Numbered from the stretch's first letter, positions 33,249 to 42,892 are shown. The stretch is 62,445 nt of DNA from Bacteroides timonensis (GCF_000513195.1 NZ_CBVI010000105.1:1-62445), one strand, 5' to 3'. Notes: generated by a model from the letters alone, not told the origin. Numbers and translations are program-made.

Positions 33249-34439
33249 TTAGTTAGCAGATTTCACTAATACCACACGGTTCAGAATCGGTTGACCAAAC
33301 TTGTCTACACCACCACCGGCTTCAACATTCAAGCGGTCGGCAGCAATACCGTAATTCTTAACCAATGCATTCTTAACAGCCTGTGCACGTTTCAAGCTCA
33401 ACTCCTTGTTGAATGCCGGAGTACCGGTTGCAGAGTCAGCATAACCGTTTACGGTGTACGTTGCATTCGGGAACTGTTTCATTTGTTCTGCCAGATAAGA
33501 CAGGTTCATGATTTCACGCGGGGACAATTCAGCAGAACCGATTTGGAAGAATACAGTACGCGGTGCGATATCCGGATCCGGAACAATCACCTGAGTTTCT
33601 GTCACTTCAGCTACCGGTTGGTTTTCAGCCTGTACCAATGCATTCTTCAATTCTGCATTCTGTGCACCCATCATAGCCAACTTATCCTGCATGGCAGCCA
33701 GTTCGATCTGAGAGATCAACTGCGGCATCGGACGACGGAAACCACGGGCCGGGAAACGATAAGTCAAACCAACCGTAGCGCTCAATACGCCATCATATCC
33801 GTGATCACCACCAACTTCACCATCAAATTTATCTTCAGCAGCCATTGCACTCAATTCCAGGTTAATATCTACCGCATTCGAAATACGGAATTTATTGATA
33901 ATACCTGCATTCACAGACAAAGCTTCGCGATGAGGTTTGGAGTAATTGTGAGTGAAACCGGCACCTACATAAGGAATAATCTCATAAACACGATGCTGAT
34001 TATAACCTCCGAAAAGAGCATTCAGATTGAACATCACGTCACCGTGCAAGTTCATATAGTCAAAACGTTGTTTATAGTAACCGTCTTTCAGTTCGGCACC
34101 TTTCACATAGTCGGCACCTTTATCATAAGTAAAGCCTCTTGCCTGTAAGCCGCTATATTGCAGACGCAATCCCAAACCGGGAGTAAACCATTTACCGACA
34201 GAGATATTTAATGTAGGACTGATACGCTTACCAAAACTTCCCGCACTATCATTATCACCAAAAGTTGCTTCAGCACCGCCGCCGATAGAGAAGAACCAAT
34301 TGCTCCAGAAAGGATTGGTGATTACCTGATATTTATCCTGTACCTGGATAATTTCGTATTCGACTACTTCAGTCTTCTGTTGCGCCATAGCAGCAGAAGA
34401 CAAACCGGCCAAAGCCAGTAACATTAGAATCTTTTTCAT
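33249..34439 (-). CDS. OmpA-family outer-membrane protein
   Basis: A signal peptide (LALAGLSSAAMAQQ) leads into an eight-strand-like barrel of about 220 residues (FFSIGGGAEATFGDND, YVGAGFTHNYSKPHRE). A coiled-coil-like linker of Gln and Ala follows (AAMQDKLAMMGAQNAELKNA). The C-terminal OmpA/MotB peptidoglycan-binding domain (FFQIGSAELSPREIMNLSYL, TVNGYADSATGTPAFNKELS, SLKRAQAVKNALV) completes it. It tethers the outer membrane to the cell wall and is usually among the most abundant outer-membrane proteins of Bacteroides. The TGT-to-AAC inverted repeat region behind it contains no gene. Confidence 0.92.
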   Translation of the reverse strand: MKKILMLLALAGLSSAAMAQQKTEVVEYEIIQVQDKYQVITNPFWSNWFFSIGGGAEATFGDNDSAGSFGKRISPTLNISVGKWFTPGLGLRLQYSGLQARGFTYDKGADYVKGAELKDGYYKQRFDYMNLHGDVMFNLNALFGGYNQHRVYEIIPYVGAGFTHNYSKPHREALSVNAGIINKFRISNAVDINLELSAMAAEDKFDGEVGGDHGYDGVLSATVGLTYRFPARGFRRPMPQLISQIELAAMQDKLAMMGAQNAELKNALVQAENQPVAEVTETQVIVPDPDIAPRTVFFQIGSAELSPREIMNLSYLAEQMKQFPNATYTVNGYADSATGTPAFNKELSLKRAQAVKNALVKNYGIAADRLNVEAGGGVDKFGQPILNRVVLVKSAN

Positions 34440-34587
34440 ATACCTTAAATAGTTAAGTGGTTAATTTAAATTCATTATTGTAACTGTTTAAATAACACCA
34501 TCCGAACTAAAAGGTTTTACGAAGAGAGTTTTTTTTGTTCCGACCGCGCCACAAGCCGGGCAGGAAGGCTTCTATACAGATAAATAA

Positions 34588-34641
34588 ATGATGATTCGCC
34601 CCTACAAGTGCCTTAATCAATCCTGTAGGGGCGAATATCAT
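34588..34641. repeat. Inverted repeat with CGCCCCTACA arms
   Basis: Arms at 34588-34606 and 34624-34641 (ATTCGCCCCTACA / TGTAGGGGCGAAT and flanks) surround a 17-base loop. No T-tract follows. The word is GC-rich in an AT-rich gap and reads like a dispersed palindromic element. It lies between mutL and the OmpA-family gene. Confidence 0.6.
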
Positions 34642-34686
34642 TCACACGTATGTGCGAAATTGTTTTAACAAATAGATTATACTACT

Positions 34687-36621
34687 TTAACGAGCAAATA
34701 GTTTTTCAATATCTTCTTCTTTAATCGTTGACAATACGGTACGCCCATCCGGTGTATAATTCGGAGTAGGACAAGCAAACAAATTATCTACCAGATTAGC
34801 CATTTCTTCATTACTCAACACCTGACCGTAAACAATGGCAGCAGCCTTTGCCAGTGTCAGAGCCAACATTGTTTGTACTTCTTCCTTCACGTCATTTCCC
34901 TTTTCCATAGCCGTATGCACCATATTGCGTACCAGCTCCACCGGATTTAACCCTTCAATGCCGGACGGAATACCATTAATCGCATAGCTTCCTCCTCCCA
35001 GTGGTGTCAGTTCAAACCCAACTGCCGAGAAGTCTTCCATGATACTTTCCAATACCGCAGCTTCCGAAGCGGGCAATTGCACGATTTCAGGGAACAAAAC
35101 TCCTTGAGAAACCCCTTGTTTCTGGCGTATTTGATTCATATAGCGTTCAAACAGCACTCGGATATGTGCCCGGTGCTGGTCTATCAGCATCAAACCGGAT
35201 TTTACCGAAGTCAGGATAAAGCGCCCTTTGAATTGAAAATGCTGCGCACCTTTCTCCACTGCCGGTTCGTTGGTATACAACGATGCAGATGGGGAGGATA
35301 CAGTTTCCGTCTCCTGAACATACGGAGTACGTTCTTCGGCCATATCTACCGATGTAGGTGCGGAAGTCCAGTCCGTTTCGTCTACAAAAGGTTCTTCTTC
35401 CATAGGCGTATTCATCTTGCTGGCTTTCTCCAGACCATCATACAGTCCCTCCCAATCCACTTTCGGTCGGGAATAGCTGCCACCACCACTATAAGAAGAA
35501 GAAGCGGAAGAAGTCTTGAACGGGTTGAAGTCTGAATTATAATGCACCTTCGGAGGCTCTATCGGACGAGTCTGATCGAATGCGGGAATATCCGGCATAC
35601 CTTCCGTATCGAAATCAATGGACGGCACAGCATTGAATTTACCCAATGACTCTTTTACCGCTGCGGAAACGATCTGCCAAATTGCCTGCTCGTTTTCAAA
35701 CTTAATCTCGGTCTTGGTAGGATGTATATTCACATCAATGTTGGCCGGGTCCACATCAAAGTAAATGAAATAAGAAATCTGTTCGCCTGCCGGAATCAAT
35801 TGTTCATAAGCATCCATCACCGCTTTATGGAAATACGGATGACGCATATAACGCCCGTTCACAAAGAAATACTGATGAGCTCCTTTCTTACGCGCCGTCT
35901 CCGGTTTGGCAACAAAGCCGGAGACCTTCACCATAGTAGTATCCACATCTACCGACAGCAGATGCTGGTTCAACTTCTTGCCAAATACGGCAAGAATGCG
36001 TTGGCGAAGCGGCATCGCAGGCAGGTTGAATAATTCGGTATCATTACTATATAAGTAGAAAGCCACTTCGGGATGTACCAGAGCTATGCGTTCAAATTCA
36101 GTAAGGATATTACTCAATTCCGTCGAGTTCGCTTTCAGGAACTTGCGGCGGGCAGGTATATTAAAGAATAAGTTCTTAATGGAAAAGTTACTTCCTTTAG
36201 GACACGAAACGGCTTCCTGACTCTCTACTTTAGAGCCGGCTATCACAATCCGTGTACCCAGTTCCTCATTCGCCATACGGGTTTTGAGTTCTACTTCCGC
36301 CACCGCAGCAACAGAAGCCAACGCCTCTCCACGGAATCCCATCGTGCGCAAGGCAAATAAATCGGCGGCCTGCCTTATCTTAGACGTGGCATGGCGTTCG
36401 AAAGCAAGGCGCGCATCCGTTTCGGACATACCTTTGCCATCGTCAATCACCTGTATGCAGGTTTTCCCTGCATCTGTCACCAATACGTGTATTTCTTGTG
36501 CTTCGGCATCAATCGCATTCTCTACCAATTCCTTAATGACGGATGCCGGACGCTGAATCACCTCTCCGGCAGCAATCTGATTGGCAACCGAATCGGGCAG
36601 CAGATGAATTATGTCGCTCAT
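34687..36621 (-). CDS. mutL: DNA mismatch repair protein MutL
   Basis: The N-terminal GHKL ATPase is clear: IAAGEVIQRPASVIKELVEN, ENAIDAEAQEI, VIDDGKGM, GFRGEALASVAAVAEV. The linker (about 360-460) is Ser/Gly/Glu-rich. In the C-terminal dimerisation domain the metal-site motif of nuclease-type MutL (DQHA-x2-E-x4-E) reads DQHRAHIRVLFER from Asp481, so the Ala and the first Glu are replaced. The second motif is CPTPNYTPDGRTV instead of CPHGRP. Either activity uses a variant site or the protein lacks nicking activity. It ends the parvulin/OstA operon. Confidence 0.95.
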   Translation of the reverse strand: MSDIIHLLPDSVANQIAAGEVIQRPASVIKELVENAIDAEAQEIHVLVTDAGKTCIQVIDDGKGMSETDARLAFERHATSKIRQAADLFALRTMGFRGEALASVAAVAEVELKTRMANEELGTRIVIAGSKVESQEAVSCPKGSNFSIKNLFFNIPARRKFLKANSTELSNILTEFERIALVHPEVAFYLYSNDTELFNLPAMPLRQRILAVFGKKLNQHLLSVDVDTTMVKVSGFVAKPETARKKGAHQYFFVNGRYMRHPYFHKAVMDAYEQLIPAGEQISYFIYFDVDPANIDVNIHPTKTEIKFENEQAIWQIVSAAVKESLGKFNAVPSIDFDTEGMPDIPAFDQTRPIEPPKVHYNSDFNPFKTSSASSSYSGGGSYSRPKVDWEGLYDGLEKASKMNTPMEEEPFVDETDWTSAPTSVDMAEERTPYVQETETVSSPSASLYTNEPAVEKGAQHFQFKGRFILTSVKSGLMLIDQHRAHIRVLFERYMNQIRQKQGVSQGVLFPEIVQLPASEAAVLESIMEDFSAVGFELTPLGGGSYAINGIPSGIEGLNPVELVRNMVHTAMEKGNDVKEEVQTMLALTLAKAAAIVYGQVLSNEEMANLVDNLFACPTPNYTPDGRTVLSTIKEEDIEKLFAR

Positions 36622-36624
36622 GAT

Positions 36625-36716
36625 AATTACAAATTATGAATTATGAATTACAAATAACGAATAACAACAGGTTCCATGATGCTACATTGCAATTCGTAAT
36701 TTGTAATTCGTAATTA
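36625..36716. repeat. AT-rich repeat with inverted words between mutL and the next gene
   Basis: Tandem words ATTATGAATTATGAATTACAAAT are followed about 30 bases later by the reverse complement (ATTCGTAATTTGTAATT at 36692-36708, 16 of 17 pairs with 36646-36662). It fills the only long gap in the operon. Confidence 0.6.
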
Positions 36717-36718
36717 AA

Positions 36719-37009
36719 TTAAATGATTCCGGTGCTTATGGCATACCACAAGTATATCAGCAAAGCAATAATCACCAGTATTACCCCCAAGTGTACCGGT
36801 TTACGCCCGCTTTCCTTGCGTCGTTTCAAGTGGGTAGTGCCTTCTACGAATTTTCCCCGGATATCTTCCGGTGAAAATTCCTTCTCAGGCAACATTCCCA
36901 ATTCACGTTTGGCATTTTCTTCCATCTTCGCCAACTTTTCTTTCCGCTCATCCACATATATATATGGATGATTAAAGCCACGAGGCTTTCTCATTGTGAA
37001 CATTCCCAT
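36719..37009 (-). CDS. Small single-pass membrane protein, unknown function
   Basis: Ninety-six residues: a cytoplasmic, basic N-terminus (MRKPRGFNHPYIYVDERKEK), a helix, and one C-terminal membrane segment (VILVIIALLIYLWYAISTGI). No family recognised. It is 5 bases after the OstA-like gene, so co-expressed with the envelope-biogenesis cluster. The start may be the first or the sixth codon (both Met). Confidence 0.75.
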   Translation of the reverse strand: MGMFTMRKPRGFNHPYIYVDERKEKLAKMEENAKRELGMLPEKEFSPEDIRGKFVEGTTHLKRRKESGRKPVHLGVILVIIALLIYLWYAISTGII

Positions 37010-37014
37010 AGCGC

Positions 37015-38676
37015 TTATTTATTTCTTTTTATATTCATATTCCTTGGTGAAACGATAGGCTTACGATCTGATTTCTGCAATTGTTCGCCAGCCCTTTTAC
37101 CTCTCCACTCAAATATATCTTCCTTATTCCTCGGTCGGATATAGTCGAACCAGACAAAAGGCGGCAGCTTATATTTATCAGCCGGAATCTGGTCCATCGG
37201 ATAGAGCGTACCGTTCGCTTTCCCTATAAAGGCTCCTTGCTCCATACGCCTTTCCTTCAGCAACATACGCAGGAAACTGCCCTCAGAATAGTTCAATCCT
37301 ATCATGGTACTGTCTTTATCATCTATCGGATAGAAGATAACCAGCACATTACCGTTCACATCCACCTGACGCATATCTCCGCCGACAAAAAAGCCTTTCA
37401 TCTCTTTGCCCGTCACCTGGTTGTAGTGAACAGAGTCTTTCTGCTCCACAGCCAAAGCCTGATTAATGATGTGCGCCCAGTCTATGGTACTGTCATTCAT
37501 ATAGACTTTAATTTCCTCACCCAACAGTTGCTGTGAGCCATGCCACAAGATAGGATCAGTATACATCGTCATACAAGAGTCTTTAGAATTATACACCAAA
37601 GAATCGCATACTGCCTGAACATCCGTACGATAAGCACGTACTTTATGATACACCCTCATCTCACGGAACATGGAGTCCGTATTTATATGATAGGTAATCA
37701 ACCGCAGTGTATCACCATGCATAAACAAACTGTCACCTTGTGAATAATCAATGGCAACCGCACGTTGAGTGGCAAGTGCACTTCCCGTAATCTCATTGTA
37801 GAAGCAATAGTTACCCGTGAGCATATTCCTGTTAATGGTATCATTCATCTGCACATTGTCAAACGCTTCACCATATCCCAAAACACGATCATAGAAAATA
37901 CTGTCACCCGTCAGTTTCTTGCCTTCGTTGGTCAGCACGGAACGATCCAGCAGTTCAGCCTGCTCTGTAGTGGTGTTATAAATACCTCGTTCGGAATAGA
38001 TGTGGTTCTTATCACTCACAATATCCGAAGGACCCAGAATCGTAGCAATCTTCGTATCGGTGCTATATTTCAGGGTATCCGAAGTCAATACGAATTTCGG
38101 ATTTACCAGCTTCACATCATGATTGAATACGGAAATCTTCGTAGCCGGACTATATTCTCCCCACTCGGAAGTCAGCACATTCTCTTCATCGGTCAATGTG
38201 CCGCCATCGAAGTAATAGCCCAAATTATACAGACGGTCGTAGTTTAAACTATCCGTTGTCAATACCGTATTCCGGTTAATCATGCGGACATTCTCACGAA
38301 GCATTGCCAACTGCGACATACCGTCATAATACAGATAATCTCCATAAATAAAGAGCGTATCCCCCTGTTCCATACGGACATTACCGAAAGCTTCCACCGA
38401 ATTTGTCTTCTCGTAAATCAACGCACTGTCACAGTACATATACATACTGTCATGGCGCAGCTTTACCGACCGGATCAGAATCTGAACATCCGGAAGCAGG
38501 ATTTTATCCGCCTGCGCCTCCTCAGCGTGAAGCAAATCAACCCGGGTTTTCTTCTTTTCCGGCTGTTTCTGCTTATCCTGGGCACTCAGCAAACAGATGC
38601 CAAACAGGCATAGAAGGCCTGTGAGAAGGAATCTATGCCTGTTCAGAAAATTATTTCTTGTATTTTTCTTCTGCAT
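37015..38676 (-). CDS. OstA/LptA-like periplasmic or outer-membrane protein
   Basis: A signal peptide (LLCLFGICLLSAQ) precedes an LptA/OstA-type beta-jellyroll: repeated units such as FGNVRMEQGDTLFIYGDYLY, LRENVRMINRNTVLTTDSLN, VKLVNPKFVLTSDTLKYSTD and GPSDIVSDKNHIYSERGIYN. Proteins of this class form the lipid-conducting bridge or the N-terminal part of LptD in LPS export. No LptD-size barrel follows, so it resembles the LptA-type periplasmic component. At 553 residues it is much larger than E. coli LptA. Its position among three PPIases fits outer-membrane assembly. Confidence 0.85.
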   Translation of the reverse strand: MQKKNTRNNFLNRHRFLLTGLLCLFGICLLSAQDKQKQPEKKKTRVDLLHAEEAQADKILLPDVQILIRSVKLRHDSMYMYCDSALIYEKTNSVEAFGNVRMEQGDTLFIYGDYLYYDGMSQLAMLRENVRMINRNTVLTTDSLNYDRLYNLGYYFDGGTLTDEENVLTSEWGEYSPATKISVFNHDVKLVNPKFVLTSDTLKYSTDTKIATILGPSDIVSDKNHIYSERGIYNTTTEQAELLDRSVLTNEGKKLTGDSIFYDRVLGYGEAFDNVQMNDTINRNMLTGNYCFYNEITGSALATQRAVAIDYSQGDSLFMHGDTLRLITYHINTDSMFREMRVYHKVRAYRTDVQAVCDSLVYNSKDSCMTMYTDPILWHGSQQLLGEEIKVYMNDSTIDWAHIINQALAVEQKDSVHYNQVTGKEMKGFFVGGDMRQVDVNGNVLVIFYPIDDKDSTMIGLNYSEGSFLRMLLKERRMEQGAFIGKANGTLYPMDQIPADKYKLPPFVWFDYIRPRNKEDIFEWRGKRAGEQLQKSDRKPIVSPRNMNIKRNK

Positions 38677-38702
38677 ACAAAAAGTTAGTGTATCACCCGG
38701 GA

Positions 38703-40067
38703 TCAGTCTTTAATCCACCCCGGATACTTAAATGTACAGTTCTTCCAATTTTCGTTGATACGCACGTACGTATGCTTTTGTTTTTCGCGAATCCATTTAT
38801 CCAGCATCTCGTCACGACGTTTCTCCAATACAATTTCCTTCAGGTTCTGATAGTCTTCCGAAATAGTTGCTTTGTGTCCGTTGATGCGGCTTTTCAGTTT
38901 CACGATTACACATTCTTCTTTACCGGTCTTCTGCGGAATCATAGTGAATGCCTCGGAGATTTCTCCTACTTTCATCTTATCCACCACTTTAGCAATCTCG
39001 GGCGGAAGTTCCTGCATCTCAAACTTTGATGTATTGGTTTGAGGGTTAGGTAACAGACCGTGATTGTTACGTGTATCCTTATCCTGTGAAAGTACGGAAG
39101 CTGCTTCTTCAAAAGTAAACTTACCGTTACGGATGTCATCGGCAATAGAGTCCAGACGGGCAGTACCTGCCATCAGTGCTTCTTCCGGTACGTGTGGCTT
39201 CAACAAGATATGGCGTACTTTGATACGGTCACCACGTTTTTCCATCAACTGGATAATGTGGAAGCCATATTCAGACTCTACAATCTTGGAAACCTTATTG
39301 GGGTCTTGCAGATTGAAAGCCACATTAGCAAATGCTGGATCCAGATAACCGCGTCCCGTAAATGGCATTTCGCCACCATTGATAGCCGTACCACGGTCAT
39401 CGGAATACAAACGTGCCAACATAGAGAAGCTTTCTCCCTTATTCACACGATCCGTATATTCGCGCAGACGACTTTTTACATCTTCAATTTCCTCCAAAGG
39501 AATTTTCGGTTGCTGTGTGATGATCTGCACCTCTACCTGAGTAGGGATATAAGGAATACTGTCCTGCGGCAAATCCTTGAAGTGACGGCGCACCTCTGCC
39601 GGAGTGATTTTAATCTCTCCTACCAGTTTCTGCTGCATTCTCTGCACTTTCAATCCTTCACGGGCATTGTCGCGCAAAGCTTCGCGAATCTGACTGGATG
39701 TCTTATTGAAGTATTCCTCCACCTTTTCACGCGAACCGATATTGGCGATATACATATTCGTCATCTGGTCCACACGTTGGATCACCTCACTTTCAGAAAC
39801 TTCAATACTATCGAGAGCTGCCTGATGCAAAAACAGCTTTTGTACTGCTATTTCTTCAGGAATCACACAGTAGGGATCACCGTCAAATTTACGCCCTTCG
39901 TACAGAGCACTCATCCGAGCTTCTTCTACTTCAGACTTCAATATAGCCTCGTCGCCCACTACCCAAACTACTTCGTCAATCACGTTGTCTTGTCCATAAA
40001 CGGCAGAACCGGTCATCAGCGCCAAGGCACATAAAACTACAAACTTAAAGTTCATAAAATTTTTCAT
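38703..40067 (-). CDS. SurA-like periplasmic peptidyl-prolyl isomerase with two parvulin domains
   Basis: A signal peptide (LALMTGSAVYGQ) precedes a SurA_N chaperone domain (VVWVVGDEAILKSEVEEARM, IEVSESEVIQRVDQM). A first parvulin domain (about 175-285, QITQQPKI then GGEMPFTGRGYLDPAFAN) and a second (RIKVRHILLKPHVPEEA, 290-400) follow. SurA escorts unfolded outer-membrane proteins to BamA. The size of 454 residues and domain order match E. coli SurA. It is in the middle of the operon, 14 bases after the lipoprotein PPIase. Confidence 0.92.
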   Translation of the reverse strand: MKNFMNFKFVVLCALALMTGSAVYGQDNVIDEVVWVVGDEAILKSEVEEARMSALYEGRKFDGDPYCVIPEEIAVQKLFLHQAALDSIEVSESEVIQRVDQMTNMYIANIGSREKVEEYFNKTSSQIREALRDNAREGLKVQRMQQKLVGEIKITPAEVRRHFKDLPQDSIPYIPTQVEVQIITQQPKIPLEEIEDVKSRLREYTDRVNKGESFSMLARLYSDDRGTAINGGEMPFTGRGYLDPAFANVAFNLQDPNKVSKIVESEYGFHIIQLMEKRGDRIKVRHILLKPHVPEEALMAGTARLDSIADDIRNGKFTFEEAASVLSQDKDTRNNHGLLPNPQTNTSKFEMQELPPEIAKVVDKMKVGEISEAFTMIPQKTGKEECVIVKLKSRINGHKATISEDYQNLKEIVLEKRRDEMLDKWIREKQKHTYVRINENWKNCTFKYPGWIKD

Positions 40068-40081
40068 TCTGTGTATCTAAA

Positions 40082-40924
40082 CTAATTATATTTAATCTCA
40101 TTCTTCTTCACTGTCTGCTGATACAAGTCATCTTTCACTTTTCTCATAAACTCCACTTGCTTCAGGTTCAGCATCATATCTTTCACTTTAGGACGAGCAA
40201 ACTCATAAGGTTCCTGCTCGCCCACCGAACGAAAATCGCTCACATTCAAGAAATAATAAAACGCCGTATCTTTCAATTCGATATGACGGTTCTTATTTAC
40301 ATAATCTTCTACTTCGGGTACTTTCAACGGTATCAGATCAAGCACATCTGCCATCGGTACCCATTTATCATAAAAGTACTCGTACTTCACGGCATTCTGC
40401 AAGCTATACTTTTCCAGATGTTCCACTGCATCTTGCGTAGCTGCTTTATACCAACGACGTACATTGTTTAGTTGTGGTGCGGTGAGGGGGACTTTGATGA
40501 ACAACCCCTGCATCAGCGGCCGTTCCAACCTGAAAAGCTCTTTATTCTTTTCATAATAGTCCGCCAACTCTCCCTCTGAAATTTCATTCGAGAGTCTTTG
40601 GTGAATCAATGCCTGCTGATAGGTGTGCATAATCAGCGCCTTGCGATAATTCTCCACAAGTTTCTCAATCTCCCCGTTATCGGGAATATTACTCTGCGCT
40701 TTCTCATATAATAAGACATCTTCCACCCAATTGCGGATATAATGTTCTGCGAACAGTAAACTATCATCTTTCGACAATCTCGCCGGAAGCGCAGATTGCA
40801 AGTCTTCCCGGTAAAGGAAATTGCCGTCCAATTCCACCAGTGGTGTCTTTCCTTTATGGTCGTGTTGCTCGCTACAGGCCACACACAAAAGGATGGAGAG
40901 GAGTGCCAGGAAAAATATTCGCAT
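40082..40924 (-). CDS. SurA-N-like lipoprotein, parvulin domain not evident
   Basis: The signal with lipobox LLCVACSEQ makes this a periplasm-facing lipoprotein of 280 residues. A helical SurA_N-like region (about 25-120: VELDGNFLYREDLQSALPAR, NWVEDVLLYEKAQSNIPDNG) is followed by a short alpha/beta part. The usual parvulin HILLK and GGDLG motifs are missing, so it may be a chaperone without isomerase activity, anchored to a membrane. It lies between two PPIase genes of the same operon. Confidence 0.8.
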   Translation of the reverse strand: MRIFFLALLSILLCVACSEQHDHKGKTPLVELDGNFLYREDLQSALPARLSKDDSLLFAEHYIRNWVEDVLLYEKAQSNIPDNGEIEKLVENYRKALIMHTYQQALIHQRLSNEISEGELADYYEKNKELFRLERPLMQGLFIKVPLTAPQLNNVRRWYKAATQDAVEHLEKYSLQNAVKYEYFYDKWVPMADVLDLIPLKVPEVEDYVNKNRHIELKDTAFYYFLNVSDFRSVGEQEPYEFARPKVKDMMLNLKQVEFMRKVKDDLYQQTVKKNEIKYN

Positions 40925-40981
40925 TACCGATTGATATTTACTTTATTTCAAGGTACGAAGATAACGGTTTAATCGGTTGCA

Positions 40982-42523
40982 TCAGTGCTTATTAACGGTT
41001 TTTAAAACCTCTTGGTTTATTTCAACCTTAGCGGTGCTCCGTAATTGTGCAATCCAACGCTCCTCCAAATAGTTCTGATAATCGCCTACAAGCAGTCCAC
41101 GCACCTCTTGATAAGTCTCCGGACCCTTCACCTTTTCACCCAGAAAAGTGGTAAAAGGAAATGACGTCATAGGTTCAGCTTTCCCCTTTTTGAAGATTTC
41201 TTCATCTACATAAGCATTATCTCCGGGAGCAAATAAGCCTTGTTCTGCCTGCACTTGCCGCGTCTTTGCATTAAACGTCAGCCGGATGGCATTCTGCCAC
41301 TCCTCTTCCGGCAGAGATTTCAAAAGTTTACGAACTTGTTTTCCTATTCGTTTTGTTGCAGAATGTATCACAATCCCCTTATAATGAGGATTTTTCCAAT
41401 GGTAGCCTGAACGATGCTTATCAAAGTAGGCAGCCATTCCCACCTCATCCGAAGATACACGTTCCCAAATCTCCCGGTTACTGATTTCAAACAACAACAT
41501 ACCATCACGATACTCTTGCATAAGCATACGAAACTCCGGATACTTCTGTTCCAAACGACTGTATTCATAGTCGAGCACGGATTTCATGATAAACCCTTTC
41601 AACTGACGTTGTATTCCCTGAGAATGGGCAATAGCAAAGTTGGCAAACATTTGTCCCGTATATTCTCTGCCACCAAGAGTAAAAAGTTTCTTTTCAGTCT
41701 GTCCTTTTGCCAGCAATTCATCCATTCCCGCTTTATCCGGTGCGTATTGATACTCTTTTTTCAACTTCTCCACCAAAAATTCTGTTCCCTTATCCATTCC
41801 ATGACGGCGGGTCTGGCGACGGATAATTTCATCTTTCACATCCTCGAAAGGCAAAATATCTTTCCGTTCAAGCACCTTGACAATATGAATACCCTGCGGA
41901 GTGAAGAAAGGGCGGGATATTTCACCCGGTTTCATTTCAAAGACCGTATCTTCAAATTCAGCTGGCATCTGTAGCCAACTTACCCAGAAAGACTTCTTTT
42001 CGTCAGAAAAGTTACGTACGCAAGTATCAAAATCTGCTTGTCCGTTCTGCAATGCAGTATAAAGAGAATCCATGCGGGTTTCAGTAGTACGGAGCAAATG
42101 ACTGGTAGCTATCTGAGGCAGGGATTTAAAAATATGACTAACCCGTACTTGTCCCGCACGCTGATTGGCTTTCATCTTGTCATATACCTGGCGTGCGGCA
42201 AGTGTTGATGCGGTTTCATCTGTTAAATAAGCCTTTGCCAACTGACGACGATACCCTTCCAGTTCTTCACGGAAAGCACGGGTAGTATCCACCCCCGCAG
42301 CCTCGGCAGCAGAGACTTTCAACTTAAAATTCACAAACAAATCAACGTATTCTTTCAGCGTTTTTTGCTCCACACCGGAAAGAGCATTATTCTTATTATA
42401 GATATATTCAAACTCTGAACGGAGAATATCTTTCCCATTAATACGCATCAGCACAGGATCCTGCTGAGCAAAAACTGTCCATCCCAGACAAAGGAGAATT
42501 ATTGTCAATCTACTTCTTATCAT
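40982..42523 (-). CDS. Periplasmic peptidyl-prolyl isomerase, parvulin type
   Basis: A signal peptide (LTIILLCLGWTVFAQQ) precedes a SurA/PpiD-like N-terminal domain (RINGKDILRSEFEYIYNKNN) and a parvulin domain (about residues 120-225: GQVRVSHIFKSLPQ, FWVSWLQMPAEFEDTVFEM, PFFTPQGIHIVKVLE). Roughly 290 further residues form a chaperone-like C-terminus. The start was moved to the ATG that opens the signal peptide; the longer frame adds 15 residues of different character. It is the first gene of the PPIase-OstA-mutL operon. Confidence 0.88.
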   Translation of the reverse strand: MIRSRLTIILLCLGWTVFAQQDPVLMRINGKDILRSEFEYIYNKNNALSGVEQKTLKEYVDLFVNFKLKVSAAEAAGVDTTRAFREELEGYRRQLAKAYLTDETASTLAARQVYDKMKANQRAGQVRVSHIFKSLPQIATSHLLRTTETRMDSLYTALQNGQADFDTCVRNFSDEKKSFWVSWLQMPAEFEDTVFEMKPGEISRPFFTPQGIHIVKVLERKDILPFEDVKDEIIRRQTRRHGMDKGTEFLVEKLKKEYQYAPDKAGMDELLAKGQTEKKLFTLGGREYTGQMFANFAIAHSQGIQRQLKGFIMKSVLDYEYSRLEQKYPEFRMLMQEYRDGMLLFEISNREIWERVSSDEVGMAAYFDKHRSGYHWKNPHYKGIVIHSATKRIGKQVRKLLKSLPEEEWQNAIRLTFNAKTRQVQAEQGLFAPGDNAYVDEEIFKKGKAEPMTSFPFTTFLGEKVKGPETYQEVRGLLVGDYQNYLEERWIAQLRSTAKVEINQEVLKTVNKH

Positions 42524-42692
42524 AACTATCTTCTTTTGAAAAAGAACAATGTAATAACGGAGAAACATCTTTCATATTGTTTACCTTCAAGGGCTTTCTT
42601 TAAACATATCATCTGTTTAGTAACGTTTAGAAAACAACTTACCCAATAGATCTAATTTATCTCCCATTCTAGTAGCAGCTATTACTAAACTA

Positions 42693-42756
42693 TTTTTCCC
42701 CTATTGGGAAAAAACAGTTTTCCAGTTAGGAAAAAATATTTCTCCAATTGGGAAAA
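42693..42756. repeat. Three tandem imperfect palindromes, 21-22 bases apart
   Basis: Units: TTTTTCCCCTATTGGGAAAAA at 42693-42713, written in two halves TTTTTCCCC and TATTGGGAAAAA; TTTTCCAGTTAGGAAAA at 42718-42734; TTTCTCCAATTGGGAAAA at about 42739-42756. Centres are 22 and 21-22 bases apart, two helical turns, so the dyads face the same side of the DNA. Arms differ between units while dyad symmetry is kept. Confidence 0.7.
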
Positions 42757-42892
42757 TAAAACGCCCTTTTATAGTTTGTGTATTGTGCAATATAAGCGAG
42801 CATTTCAAGGGCTATCTCCCTTGTTCCCTCGTCAACTGAAGCCTTGTTAACTAAGAAGTCGAGCAGCATGCGAAACTTAAATTAGAAATTAA

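Noticed and set aside
39192..40034. 280-codon plus-strand frame opposite the SurA-like gene
   Set aside because: Antisense shadow; the minus-strand gene is clearly the coding one.
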